The notes under the pieces: generated by a model
Told to the model about the DNA's origin: nothing
Seen by the model: only the letters and a program-made list of their open reading frames with translations
Databases searched by the model: none
Assembly (NCBI GenBank): GCA_031419455.1
Contig: JANOKS010000041.1
Span: forward strand, 1-59,233
Length of the DNA stretch: 59,233 nt
Source of the DNA: UBA7672 sp031419455
Lineage (GTDB): Bacteria; Pseudomonadota; Alphaproteobacteria; Caulobacterales; Hyphomonadaceae
Direction: 5' to 3'
Translations under genes and position numbers: made by a program
Shown here: positions 37,448 to 45,843 of the stretch, in pieces
How positions within the stretch are numbered: position 1 is the first letter of the stretch
How the letters are laid out: every line of letters begins with the position of its first letter

Positions 37448-39550
37448 CTAGCTGAACGTCCAGCGGGCGCTCAGCATGCCCAGGACCTGCGAGTTGCGGC
37501 GCTCGGTCTCGGTGAAATCCAGCGGCGAGATATCCCGGCCGCCGGGGAAGACCTGACGTTCGATGTTGAAGCTGAACGGGTCGAGGTTGGAGAGCTCTGC
37601 ACGCAGCGTGAAGCCTGGGTCGGGCTTCCACTCGACGAACGAATTGAAGAAGTCGCGCAGCTTCAGGTTCTCGATGCTCGTTCCCTGATAATAGCTCTCA
37701 CGCCAGCCTTGGAACCAGCCGAACCCGAAGGTCAGATTCTGCTCCGGCAAGTCCTGCCGGAAACTGAGGTTGATCTCCTCCGGGCGCTGGCCCGAGATGC
37801 GGCGCATCTCGCCTGTCAGCGGATCGGTGACCTCGCTGTTCTGCCATTGCGTCTCGGCTTTCACTTCCGCGCCCTTGAGGCCAAGATTCGCGAGCGGCAG
37901 GGTGAGGTTGAAGATCAGCACGTCGTTCGTGCCGTCCCCAATATTGCCCGGCCCCGAAATCAGCGTCGTCGAGTCGTTAACGCCATCGCCGTCCGTGTCG
38001 ATCGGAATGCGGCGCGGAAATAGGTCAGTCGCATCGGAGATGTCTTCATGCCTAAGCGTGAGGACCGCAGCCGCGCCTTCCCAGAAACGCTTTTCGTATG
38101 CAGCTTCGTAGACCCACGATTTGTAAGGCTCGAGGTCGGAATTGCCGGTGTCCTGCTGTCCGCTGTTGAGGTTCACTTGCGAGGCAAAGTCCTGAAAGTT
38201 GAGCTGCCCGACTTCGCGTTCGATGCGCAGCCGTAGTTGATCGTCCTCAGTAGGTGACCACGTGCCCACGAGACGCGGCTTGGGATAGGTGAAGGAGCGT
38301 TCCTTGTCCGTGTCGCCCGACTGCGTGATCGTCGATTGCTCGACGCGGACGCCGCCCTCCAGCGTCCACTGCGGCGAAGGCCGCCAGGAGCCCTGGACGT
38401 AGAGCTCGCCGCGGATCTCCTCCACCAGCACGTCAGACGCTGGCAGCGGCACCGGCGCGCCATCAACGGCAAGCGAAACCTGCTGATCGCGATAATTGTA
38501 GGCAATCTCGCCGCCACCTTCGAACGATAGTTCAGGCGACATGGTGTAGCGCAGCGTCGTCCGGCCGATGCGTTCGCCGGCTTCCGCTTCGATCTGGAAG
38601 AGTTGCGAAGAATCAGGATCGACACCAGTCGGATCCTGTACGAGGCCAGTCGCGTCCAGGCTGCCAAATGCGAGCTTGGCGAGGCCGAGGGTTTCCCACT
38701 CGATATCCGGGCCGAGGTCCATCAGGAAGTTGACGCTGACCTCGCCGCGGTCGTTGGCCGAACGGTTGACGAATTTCTCGTCCGTCGTCGCCGACAGGAA
38801 GCGCTGCTCGTTCTTGAACTCGTCAGTGCCGATCACCCCGTTGAGCGACAGCGTGCCGCCGAACTGCGGACCCTTGTAGCTGCCGCGCAGGTTGTGCGGC
38901 ACGCCGTCGCCCTCCGAGCGGGAGGTTTCGAACAGGTCGAGATTGCCGGTCTGGGCATCGACCGTGGTACGCCAGCCCGCGCCGACCGAGTCGTCCATCG
39001 CGATGCCGCGGCCCGCGGATACATCGAACTGATGCTCGCCCACCCGCCGCGTCGCCTGGTAGTTCCAGCCCGGGATCGTCTTGCCCGACTCGGAAAACAG
39101 GAAGCCTCGCACGCTGAAAACCTGCTGGAACGTATCCACTTTCTTGCGGATGACGTTGGCGACCACCGTCTGTCCCTGCATGTCGATGCCCGGCACGGAG
39201 CCGCGTATGACATCGATGCGTTCGACCTGGTCGATGGTGATGCGGTTCAGCGTATCGCCAAGCGAGTCGGTCTTGATGGTCGGGCGCTGGCCGTCGATCA
39301 GCACATTGCCCGCCGCGCCGGCAAACCCGCGCACGCTGTCGCCACCGTCAAACGAGAATCCCGGCAGGCGGCTGATCATGTCGAGCGCCGTGTTCGGCCG
39401 CGCCGCCGCAAAGTCCGCCGGGGTGTACGAAATCACACCCTGCTGCGCGACTGACTCCGCGGCTGGCTGCGTGGTCTCCTGGGCGTAGGCTGGCGCCGCC
39501 AGCACCACAGCGAGAATTGACGCCAAACTAAATGGATAGTAGCTCGACAT
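37448..39550 (-). CDS. TonB-dependent outer-membrane receptor
   Basis: A 700-residue outer-membrane beta-barrel receptor. The signal peptide is MSSYYPFSLASILAVVLAAP with cleavage after AYA. The plug domain follows (about 40-140: TALDMISRLPGFSFDGGDSV, NVLIDGQRPT, IDVIRGSVPG), then a long 22-strand barrel. It takes up a siderophore, vitamin or oligosaccharide; nothing near it tells which. The last residues are WTFS, one residue past the usual terminal aromatic. The start at 39550 is supported by GGAGT and the signal peptide; a frame from 39637 would add residues without a function. Confidence 0.88.
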   Translation of the reverse strand: MSSYYPFSLASILAVVLAAPAYAQETTQPAAESVAQQGVISYTPADFAAARPNTALDMISRLPGFSFDGGDSVRGFAGAAGNVLIDGQRPTIKTDSLGDTLNRITIDQVERIDVIRGSVPGIDMQGQTVVANVIRKKVDTFQQVFSVRGFLFSESGKTIPGWNYQATRRVGEHQFDVSAGRGIAMDDSVGAGWRTTVDAQTGNLDLFETSRSEGDGVPHNLRGSYKGPQFGGTLSLNGVIGTDEFKNEQRFLSATTDEKFVNRSANDRGEVSVNFLMDLGPDIEWETLGLAKLAFGSLDATGLVQDPTGVDPDSSQLFQIEAEAGERIGRTTLRYTMSPELSFEGGGEIAYNYRDQQVSLAVDGAPVPLPASDVLVEEIRGELYVQGSWRPSPQWTLEGGVRVEQSTITQSGDTDKERSFTYPKPRLVGTWSPTEDDQLRLRIEREVGQLNFQDFASQVNLNSGQQDTGNSDLEPYKSWVYEAAYEKRFWEGAAAVLTLRHEDISDATDLFPRRIPIDTDGDGVNDSTTLISGPGNIGDGTNDVLIFNLTLPLANLGLKGAEVKAETQWQNSEVTDPLTGEMRRISGQRPEEINLSFRQDLPEQNLTFGFGWFQGWRESYYQGTSIENLKLRDFFNSFVEWKPDPGFTLRAELSNLDPFSFNIERQVFPGGRDISPLDFTETERRNSQVLGMLSARWTFS

Positions 39551-39666
39551 GACAGGATGACTCCGCGCGATGGCGGACTCACCCGCCTGACCTTGATTTA
39601 TCGATAGTCGATAAATCTGCCACTCGCAACGGCTCAATCAGGGCAATTTCGAGGCACCCTGGTTTC

Positions 39667-40792
39667 CTAGTCCAAATCCTGCACCGCGGTTTCCGGACCC
39701 AGCTTGTGGCTGAGCGAGGCCTGCAGGAACGCGTCGAGATCGCCATCGAGCACGCCGCCGGTATCGGACGTCTCCACCCCCGTCCGAAGATCTTTCACCA
39801 TCTGGTATGGCTGCAGCACATAGGAACGGATCTGCCGTCCCCAGCCGATCTCCGTCTTCGAGTCTGCCTCCGCCTGCGCCGCGACTTCGCGCTTCTTCAG
39901 CTCCATCTCGTAGATCCGCGCGCGCAGCATGTCCCATGCCTTGGCGCGGTTCTTGTGCTGGGAGCGTTCTGCCTGCACCGCCACGACAATGCCCGTAGGC
40001 GCGTGTGTCAAGCGCACGGCGCTATCGGTCTTGTTGATGTGCTGGCCGCCCGAGCCCGACGCGCGATAGGTGTCGGTGCGAACATCCTTCTCCTCGATGT
40101 TCACCTCGATCGTATCGTCGATCACCGGATAGACCCATACGCTCGCAAAACTCGTATGCCGCCGCGCGTTGGAATCATACGGCGAGATGCGTACGAGGCG
40201 ATGCACGCCGCTCTCGCTCTTCAGCCAGCCATAGGCGTACTCGCCCTTGATCAGCATCGTTGCCGACTTGATTCCGGCCGTCTCGCCAGGGTGATCGTCG
40301 ATCTCTTCCATCTTGTAGCCGCGCGCATTGGCGTACCGCACATACATGCGGCGCAGCATCGAGGCCCAGTCCTGGCTCTCCGTACCGCCGGCGCCTGCGT
40401 TGATCTCGATATAGCAGTCGTTTGCGTCGACCTCGCCGGAGAGCAGCGCCTTCAACTCGGCGTCCTTGGCCTTCTCCAGCGCCGCGCGAACATTCGCTTC
40501 GACTTCGGCAAGCGAGCCCTTGTCGCCCTCCGCATCCGCCATCTCCCACAGCTCGACAGCGTCGTCGGCCTCGCGCTCCAGCATGCGGATGTCGTTCATC
40601 GCCGACTCGATGCGGTTGCGTTCCCGCATCATGGGCTGGGCTTTCTGGGGATCGTTCCAGAAGTCAGCACGCTCGGAAAGTGCGTTCAGCTCCGCGAGGC
40701 GCTTTTCGGCGACGCCCCAGTCAAAGACGCCTCCGGAGCAGGCTCACCGACTGCCGGATCGTCTCGATCATGTTTTCAACTTCGGGCGTCAT
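39667..40792 (-). CDS. prfB: Peptide chain release factor 2, programmed frameshift
   Basis: RF2 terminates at UGA and UAA. The gene is in two frames: 23 codons from ATG 40792 to an in-frame TGA at 40723-40721, then a +1 shift (skipping T 40723) into the 351-codon main frame ending at 39667. The total is 374 residues, the normal length. The shift site CGGAGG-CGT-CTT-TGA-C (40735-40720) has the Shine-Dalgarno-like element and the slippery CTT. The GGQ motif is at 248-250; the anticodon-like motif reads SPY (203-205) rather than SPF. It lies downstream of the PBP1A gene on the same strand. Confidence 0.96.
40720..40735 (-). promoter_or_regulatory. prfB +1 recoding signal
   Basis: CGGAGG, three bases, CTT, then TGA C: a Shine-Dalgarno-like hexamer 3 bases before the slippery Leu codon and a leaky stop. 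When RF2 is scarce, the ribosome shifts +1 to read GAC. This is the classical RF2 autoregulation site. Confidence 0.93.
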
Positions 40793-40828
40793 GGTTCGCT
40801 CTGTGTCCGCACTTCGGGAACGAAGCGT

Positions 40829-43492
40829 CTAGAAGGTGCCGTCGTCGAAAGTCAAATCCTCGTCGGCCGGAGGCTCGACGGGCTGGGGCTGAGGATTGTT
40901 CGGATCGACTGGCTGGCCCACGGGGTTGGGCTGGGATGTCACCTGCCCGTCGCGCGTGGAAGACGCCGTTTCGTCGCCCGCAGCCACCTTGCTGAAATCG
41001 ACGCGATATCCGTCCGCGCCAACCGGCGCTTCACAACGATCCGTCGGCGCAGAACCCGGACGGAAAGCCTCAGTTATGATCAGGCGCGTGTCCGGCCCCG
41101 GCTGACAGCCCGTGTCGGCATCTACCTCGACGTGCTCGACACCGTTCGGAACCCGGAAGGTCACGGCCGGACGATCCTTCAATGCCGCAAGCATGAAGTC
41201 GCGGAAGATCGGCCCTGCGACGCGGCCGCCGCTCTCGCCCGTGCCCATGTCGCGCGGCGTGTCGAAGCCGATCCAGACGCCTGCGACGAGGTCAGGGCTG
41301 AAGCCCATCGTCCACGCATCGAACTGGTCGTTGGTCGTGCCGGTCTTGGCGGCGATCGGCTTGCCCACCGAGCGGATGGTCGTGCCCGTGCCGCGCTGCA
41401 CCGCGCCCTCGAGGATGGAGACGACCTGATAAGCCGTGATCGGGTCGAGAACCTGCTGACGGTCGTCTGCAAGCGTCGGTGGCGCGAGGCCGCCCTTCCA
41501 CTCCGTCGCGCAACCCTCACAGGCGCGCTGGTCGGTACGATAGACGGTCTTGCCGTACCGGTTCTGGATCCGGTCGAACATGACGGGGTGAACCTGCTTG
41601 CCGCCATTCACCGTTTCCGCGTAGGCAACGGCCATACGCATCAGCGTGGTGTCGCCGGCGCCGAGCGCCATGGACTCGTAGGGCGGCAGCTGGTCGTAGA
41701 TGCCAAGTCGCACGCCGATCGCGGATACTTTCTCGAAGCCGATCTCGCTGGCAAGCCGCACAGTCATCGCGTTACGCGACTTCTCGACACCAATGCGAAG
41801 CGGCGTAAGGCCGTAAAACTGCTCCGAGTAGTTCTGCGGCTTGTAGCACGTCTCCTCGCCCGCAATGGTCTGGCACGACACATACGGCGTATCGAGCACG
41901 CGGTAGGACGGGGTCCATTTATAGAGGCCCGTCGCCGGATCAGGCGTCTCCATGGCGGCCGCATAGACGAACGGCTTGAACGCAGAGCCCGGCTGGCGCT
42001 TGGCCTGGATGGCGCGGTTGAACTTGCTCGACACGAATGAATAGCCGCCGGTCATCGCGAGGATGCGACCCGTGTGCGGGTCCATCGCCACAAGCGCGCC
42101 CTGCACGGCAGGCACCTGGCGCAGGCGCCACGGCGCATTCGCCGCGCGCTTCTTCGGCACGCCGTACTCTGTGATCAGCTGGACCGTGATGTCCGGCGTG
42201 GGGCTGCCGGCGACGAAGATCACGTCGCCTGCCTTGAGCCCCGCGCCGCCTTCCTTGCGCTTGAAGTTCGCGGCCCATTTGACATCGTCGGCGTGCAGCG
42301 TACCCGTCTCGCCGCCATCGAGCCCCAGACGCACGCTTTCGCGGGACACCGAGCGCACAACGGCTGTCTGCCAGTCATTGCCGGCGCCGCCGATGACGAC
42401 CTTGTTCGCCTCTTCGTTGGCGAACTTCTTGAGCGCCTCGGCGAACGTGTCGTCCACCGCGATTGTGCCGATCGGGCCGCGCCAGCCATGGCGGCGGTCG
42501 TAACTTTCGAGGCCTGCACGCAGCGACGTCTGCGCGATGAGCTGGAGGTTCGAGTCGATTGTCGACCGGATTGACAGACCACCGCCGAGCAAAGCCTTGC
42601 TCGCATCTTCGCGGCTACCAATACCTTCAAGCTTCTGCGACTCGCCGAGCGACATGATCTCCTTGCGGAGTTCCTCGACATAGTAGGCCGAGGCGACGTT
42701 CTCGTCCGAGTTGAGACGGTCGACAACCTTCAGCGGCTCGGCATAGGCGGCGTCAGCAGCGGCCTTGTCGACGAAACCGTTCTCCAGCATGCGGCCGATC
42801 ACATAGTTGCGGCGCTTGATCGCCGCCTCGGGGTTCAGGAGCGGATTCACGCGGCCCGGCGCCTGCGGCAGGCCGGCGAGCATCGCGTTTTCCGCGAGCG
42901 TGAGCTGGCCCAGCGATTTTCCGAAATAGTTCAGCGCCGCGGCGCCAACGCCATACGAACGACCGCCGAGATAGATCTCGTTCATGTAGAGTTCGAGGAT
43001 CTGCTCCTTGCTGAGCTGCCCCTCGATGCGCATGGCGAGCACGGCCTCGCGCACCTTGCGGTCGATCGAGCGCTCGTCGCCCGTCAGCATGTTCTTCACG
43101 ACCTGCTGCGTGATCGTGGAGCCGCCAGTCATGCGCTTGCCCTGCAGCGCGTTCAGCACGGTGCCGCGGAACATGCCCCACAGGTCGATGCCGGAGTGCT
43201 CGAAGAACGACTTGTCCTCAGCCGAGATGAAGGCCTGCACCAGCTGCTCGGGCAATTCTTCCGACGGGACGTAGACGCGGTGCTCGGTTGCGAACTCCGC
43301 CACGAGCTTGCCGTCGCCGGCGTGCACGCGGCTCATGATCGGCGGCTCGTAATTGCGCAGCTGTTCTTCGGAGGGAAGGTTCTGCGTCACGATGAAGAAC
43401 CAGACGGCGAACGCCACGACCGCGATCCCGATCACCGAGGCGATCGAGATCAGGATCGTCTTCCAGTTCCAACGCGACATCGTCAGTTGCAT
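40829..43492 (-). CDS. mrcA: Penicillin-binding protein 1A
   Basis: An 887-residue bifunctional class A PBP. One N-terminal membrane helix (about 10-35) is followed by the glycosyltransferase domain with catalytic Glu in SAEDKSFFEH (about 90-100) and GGSTITQQ. After an OB-like linker (ODA region) comes the transpeptidase domain with SxxK in QPGSAFKPF (about 503), SRN in KSRNAMTV, and KTG in AAKTGTTND (about 715). It builds and crosslinks peptidoglycan. The C-terminus is low-complexity, Pro/Gln/Asp-rich. It lies between the amidase and prfB in one operon. Confidence 0.95.
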   Translation of the reverse strand: MQLTMSRWNWKTILISIASVIGIAVVAFAVWFFIVTQNLPSEEQLRNYEPPIMSRVHAGDGKLVAEFATEHRVYVPSEELPEQLVQAFISAEDKSFFEHSGIDLWGMFRGTVLNALQGKRMTGGSTITQQVVKNMLTGDERSIDRKVREAVLAMRIEGQLSKEQILELYMNEIYLGGRSYGVGAAALNYFGKSLGQLTLAENAMLAGLPQAPGRVNPLLNPEAAIKRRNYVIGRMLENGFVDKAAADAAYAEPLKVVDRLNSDENVASAYYVEELRKEIMSLGESQKLEGIGSREDASKALLGGGLSIRSTIDSNLQLIAQTSLRAGLESYDRRHGWRGPIGTIAVDDTFAEALKKFANEEANKVVIGGAGNDWQTAVVRSVSRESVRLGLDGGETGTLHADDVKWAANFKRKEGGAGLKAGDVIFVAGSPTPDITVQLITEYGVPKKRAANAPWRLRQVPAVQGALVAMDPHTGRILAMTGGYSFVSSKFNRAIQAKRQPGSAFKPFVYAAAMETPDPATGLYKWTPSYRVLDTPYVSCQTIAGEETCYKPQNYSEQFYGLTPLRIGVEKSRNAMTVRLASEIGFEKVSAIGVRLGIYDQLPPYESMALGAGDTTLMRMAVAYAETVNGGKQVHPVMFDRIQNRYGKTVYRTDQRACEGCATEWKGGLAPPTLADDRQQVLDPITAYQVVSILEGAVQRGTGTTIRSVGKPIAAKTGTTNDQFDAWTMGFSPDLVAGVWIGFDTPRDMGTGESGGRVAGPIFRDFMLAALKDRPAVTFRVPNGVEHVEVDADTGCQPGPDTRLIITEAFRPGSAPTDRCEAPVGADGYRVDFSKVAAGDETASSTRDGQVTSQPNPVGQPVDPNNPQPQPVEPPADEDLTFDDGTF

Positions 43493-43711
43493 TTCTCACC
43501 GGCCGAAGTGGGCAGTCCAGACACAGGCTTTACCGCCCGTTTCGGACGGAACGCCTAAGCCTTCGGAATCACCAAGGTTTGCGGTGACTTTAAGGCGCGG
43601 AACCTGCGGATGACAGGCCTTCCAAGGGTTAAACTCAGAACATACTTGCCGCAGCCCCATGGAGGCTTGGAGGCTTTCCGGACCAGGAGGGACTCAACTC
43701 TCAGCTGCAGA

Positions 43712-44905
43712 TCAGCGGGAAGCGACCAGACGGGTCTGGTTCTCGAAGAACTGGTCGATCGCGCTGACGACGCCTTTCACCAGCTTCCGCCGTTTGCTCT
43801 CCGAAACCATCGCTGCGGCATCGTTGTCATTGGTCATGAACCCCATTTCCAGGAGCGCGGCTGGCACATCCGGGCTCAGCAGCACGTAGAAACCCTTCTG
43901 GCGATGCGTGTTCTCCAGCGTCGGCCAGCCGGCCTGCGCAATCGACTCGGCGAGCATCTGGGCAAAGCGGGCGGACTGGTTCTTCGTTTCGCGCTGGACG
44001 AGATCGGCCAGAATCCGGTTGACCTCTTCCGGCCTGCCAGAGTCGATCTCCACATCGAGAATCCAGTCGTTTTCCTTCCGGGCGCCGTCGATGCGCTTTT
44101 CACCCTCCGGCGACAGTGTATAGACTGATGCGCCGCTGGTGGATGGCTTGGGACCGGCATCAGCGTGCAGCGCGATGAACAGGTCAGCGCCCAGCGTGCG
44201 CGCCTTTGTCACCCGGTCTTCAAGTTCGATGAAGACATCCGTCGAGCGCGTGAGCGCGACATCGTAGCGTTCGGACTTCAAGAGATCGTCGCGCAGGGCG
44301 ACCGCTGCAGCCAGCGTGATGTCCTTTTCCTGCAGGCCTGATTTCGAGATCGAACCGGGGTCCTTGCCGCCATGGCCCGGGTCGATGACGACCAATGGCT
44401 TGCGAGCTGTCTGCTTGGAAACCGGCTGCGGCCCAGACATCTCGCCGGTCGCAGCCTTGGCGAAGGCTTCCGCTGTGGCGGACTCCAGGTCGAGCACCAG
44501 CTTGTGGCGCTCGCCCTTGGCCTTCGGCGGCAGAACGAACTCGCGCGCGACGATGGCCGGGCCTGCGAGATCGAGCACAAGCCGGGATGTCGTGCTGGTG
44601 TTGTGGGCGTAGCGAAAACTGGAAACGACGCCGGCGCCCTTGCCGGAGCCCGCCTCGGCTGTCAGCCCGTTGATCGACCAGCGCACGCGCGGAAGATCGA
44701 TCACCACGCGGTTGCTGCCAGCCGCGAGCAGGAAGACGTGATACTTCATGGGCGCATCGGATTCGATGACGACGCGGGTTGCCTGTCCCTCGCCGCCGAT
44801 CCGCACGGCCAACACGCGATCCACCGGCGGCGCAGCCTGCGCGCCGACGCCCGCCAGCATGGCAAGGCCGACAAGCGACACGATGGTCAGCAACCAGGCC
44901 CGCAC
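43712..44905 (-). CDS. amiC: N-acetylmuramoyl-L-alanine amidase
   Basis: A 397-residue periplasmic amidase. Signal peptide VRAWLLTIVSLVGLAMLAG..AQA (read with initiator Met), then an AMIN-type domain (about 30-130, VDRVLAVRIGGEGQATRVVI), then an Amidase_3 domain (about 165-385) with zinc ligands in VIDPGHGGKD, EKDITLA and ALHADAG, and the catalytic Glu in LLEMGF. It cuts peptide stems from septal peptidoglycan in cell separation. The GTG start at 44905 has GGAAGGG 6 bases upstream; longer frames reach the divergent lipoprotein promoter. It is first of the amidase-PBP1A-prfB operon. The symbol reflects domain type. Confidence 0.92.
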   Translation of the reverse strand: MRAWLLTIVSLVGLAMLAGVGAQAAPPVDRVLAVRIGGEGQATRVVIESDAPMKYHVFLLAAGSNRVVIDLPRVRWSINGLTAEAGSGKGAGVVSSFRYAHNTSTTSRLVLDLAGPAIVAREFVLPPKAKGERHKLVLDLESATAEAFAKAATGEMSGPQPVSKQTARKPLVVIDPGHGGKDPGSISKSGLQEKDITLAAAVALRDDLLKSERYDVALTRSTDVFIELEDRVTKARTLGADLFIALHADAGPKPSTSGASVYTLSPEGEKRIDGARKENDWILDVEIDSGRPEEVNRILADLVQRETKNQSARFAQMLAESIAQAGWPTLENTHRQKGFYVLLSPDVPAALLEMGFMTNDNDAAAMVSESKRRKLVKGVVSAIDQFFENQTRLVASR

Positions 44906-45046
44906 GTACTGCCCTTCCGGCCTAAACGTTGAGCAGTATCTGGGTGTCGTTAACTGTTCGTTGGGATCGTGGCTGACGCTCGACAGAAGGTGCGTTATCA
45001 GGTGTGGTCGTGAGCTGTGGGGGCGCACGGGACGAGTTCAGCGACG

Positions 45047-45523
45047 ATGAAAGCTCTGCACCTGAGCTATTCGCTGGCGGCGCTGCTCCTTGCGGCTTGC
45101 GCCACCACACCGCCCAACCTCGACGACGACCTTGTCGTGCGCGGCAAGAGGATCGGCGAAATCGAGATAGGCATGCCGCTGGCGACTTTGTTGGCGGTCA
45201 AAGGCGCGCCTGTACGCACCGCTCCCATCCCGAACACCTCTGCGACCACCTACAGCTTCCCTAACGGCCTGACCGTCGGCGCGGACGAAAAGGTCTACTG
45301 GATCATCACCGAGGATGCGCGTTTCCGCACGGAAAATGGCGTCAGGCCCGGCGCCGAGCAGATTTTTGCACGGGCGGCTTTGGGCAAGCCTCGGTGTGTT
45401 GAGAGCCGCGCCGACACGACGATGTACGACTATGGGGACATATACTTCGAGGCGGGGAACATTGACGGGCGCGTCAAGCGGGTGGGGGTGATCGCCCACA
45501 GCCGGCCCTGCCCACAGCAATAG
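45047..45523 (+). CDS. Putative lipoprotein, unknown
   Basis: A 158-residue lipoprotein. The signal is MKALHLSYSLAALLLAACAT with lipobox LAAC (Cys18). The mature domain has IGEIEIGMPLATLLAVKGAP, which resembles SmpA/OmlA-type or BLIP-like beta folds by pattern only, and two further cysteines. The ATG at 45047 is preceded by GACGAG. It is divergent from the amidase gene and 320 bp before rne. The family is not recognised. Confidence 0.6.
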   Translation: MKALHLSYSLAALLLAACATTPPNLDDDLVVRGKRIGEIEIGMPLATLLAVKGAPVRTAPIPNTSATTYSFPNGLTVGADEKVYWIITEDARFRTENGVRPGAEQIFARAALGKPRCVESRADTTMYDYGDIYFEAGNIDGRVKRVGVIAHSRPCPQQ

Positions 45524-45843
45524 TAGGGCTATTCGGCCACTTCCCCTCTGCCCGCAATGCGTGCATAGGTGAGTCACAAGGCGGTCCCAGCGACAGGCCT
45601 TGCGCGTCCTGGCGGCGGTTTTTCCGAAAAAACCTATCCAGTACAGGGCGCTAAACGGCTTCGAGCGTTTCGGCGGTCAGCGATCCAGCTGCCGCCATGG
45701 TCAGGGCATTATGAACGCGATTTCGCGAGATTCAGTCAGCCAGACCGGACGCCGAGACCTCTCGTCACTTCCTCTCCCAACCCATTCGCGGGCCCAGGCC
45801 GCGCATCTGCGCGCCGCCCGCTATTCACACGAGGTTCCAGTCC
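45524..45843 (+). other. rne leader region
   Basis: 320 bp between the lipoprotein and rne with no credible gene (ORFs crossing it read as shadows). It contains an AT-rich hairpin at 45617-45634, and long rne leaders are known in several bacteria to mediate autoregulation. Nothing here matches a riboswitch that I recognise. Confidence 0.45.
45617..45634 (+). promoter_or_regulatory. A/T stem-loop in the rne leader
   Basis: GGTTTTT-CCGA-AAAAACC: a perfect 7-bp stem with a 4-base loop, 210 bp before rne. Such a U-rich/A-rich hairpin could be an RNase E autoregulatory site or an attenuator; no direct evidence. Confidence 0.4.
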
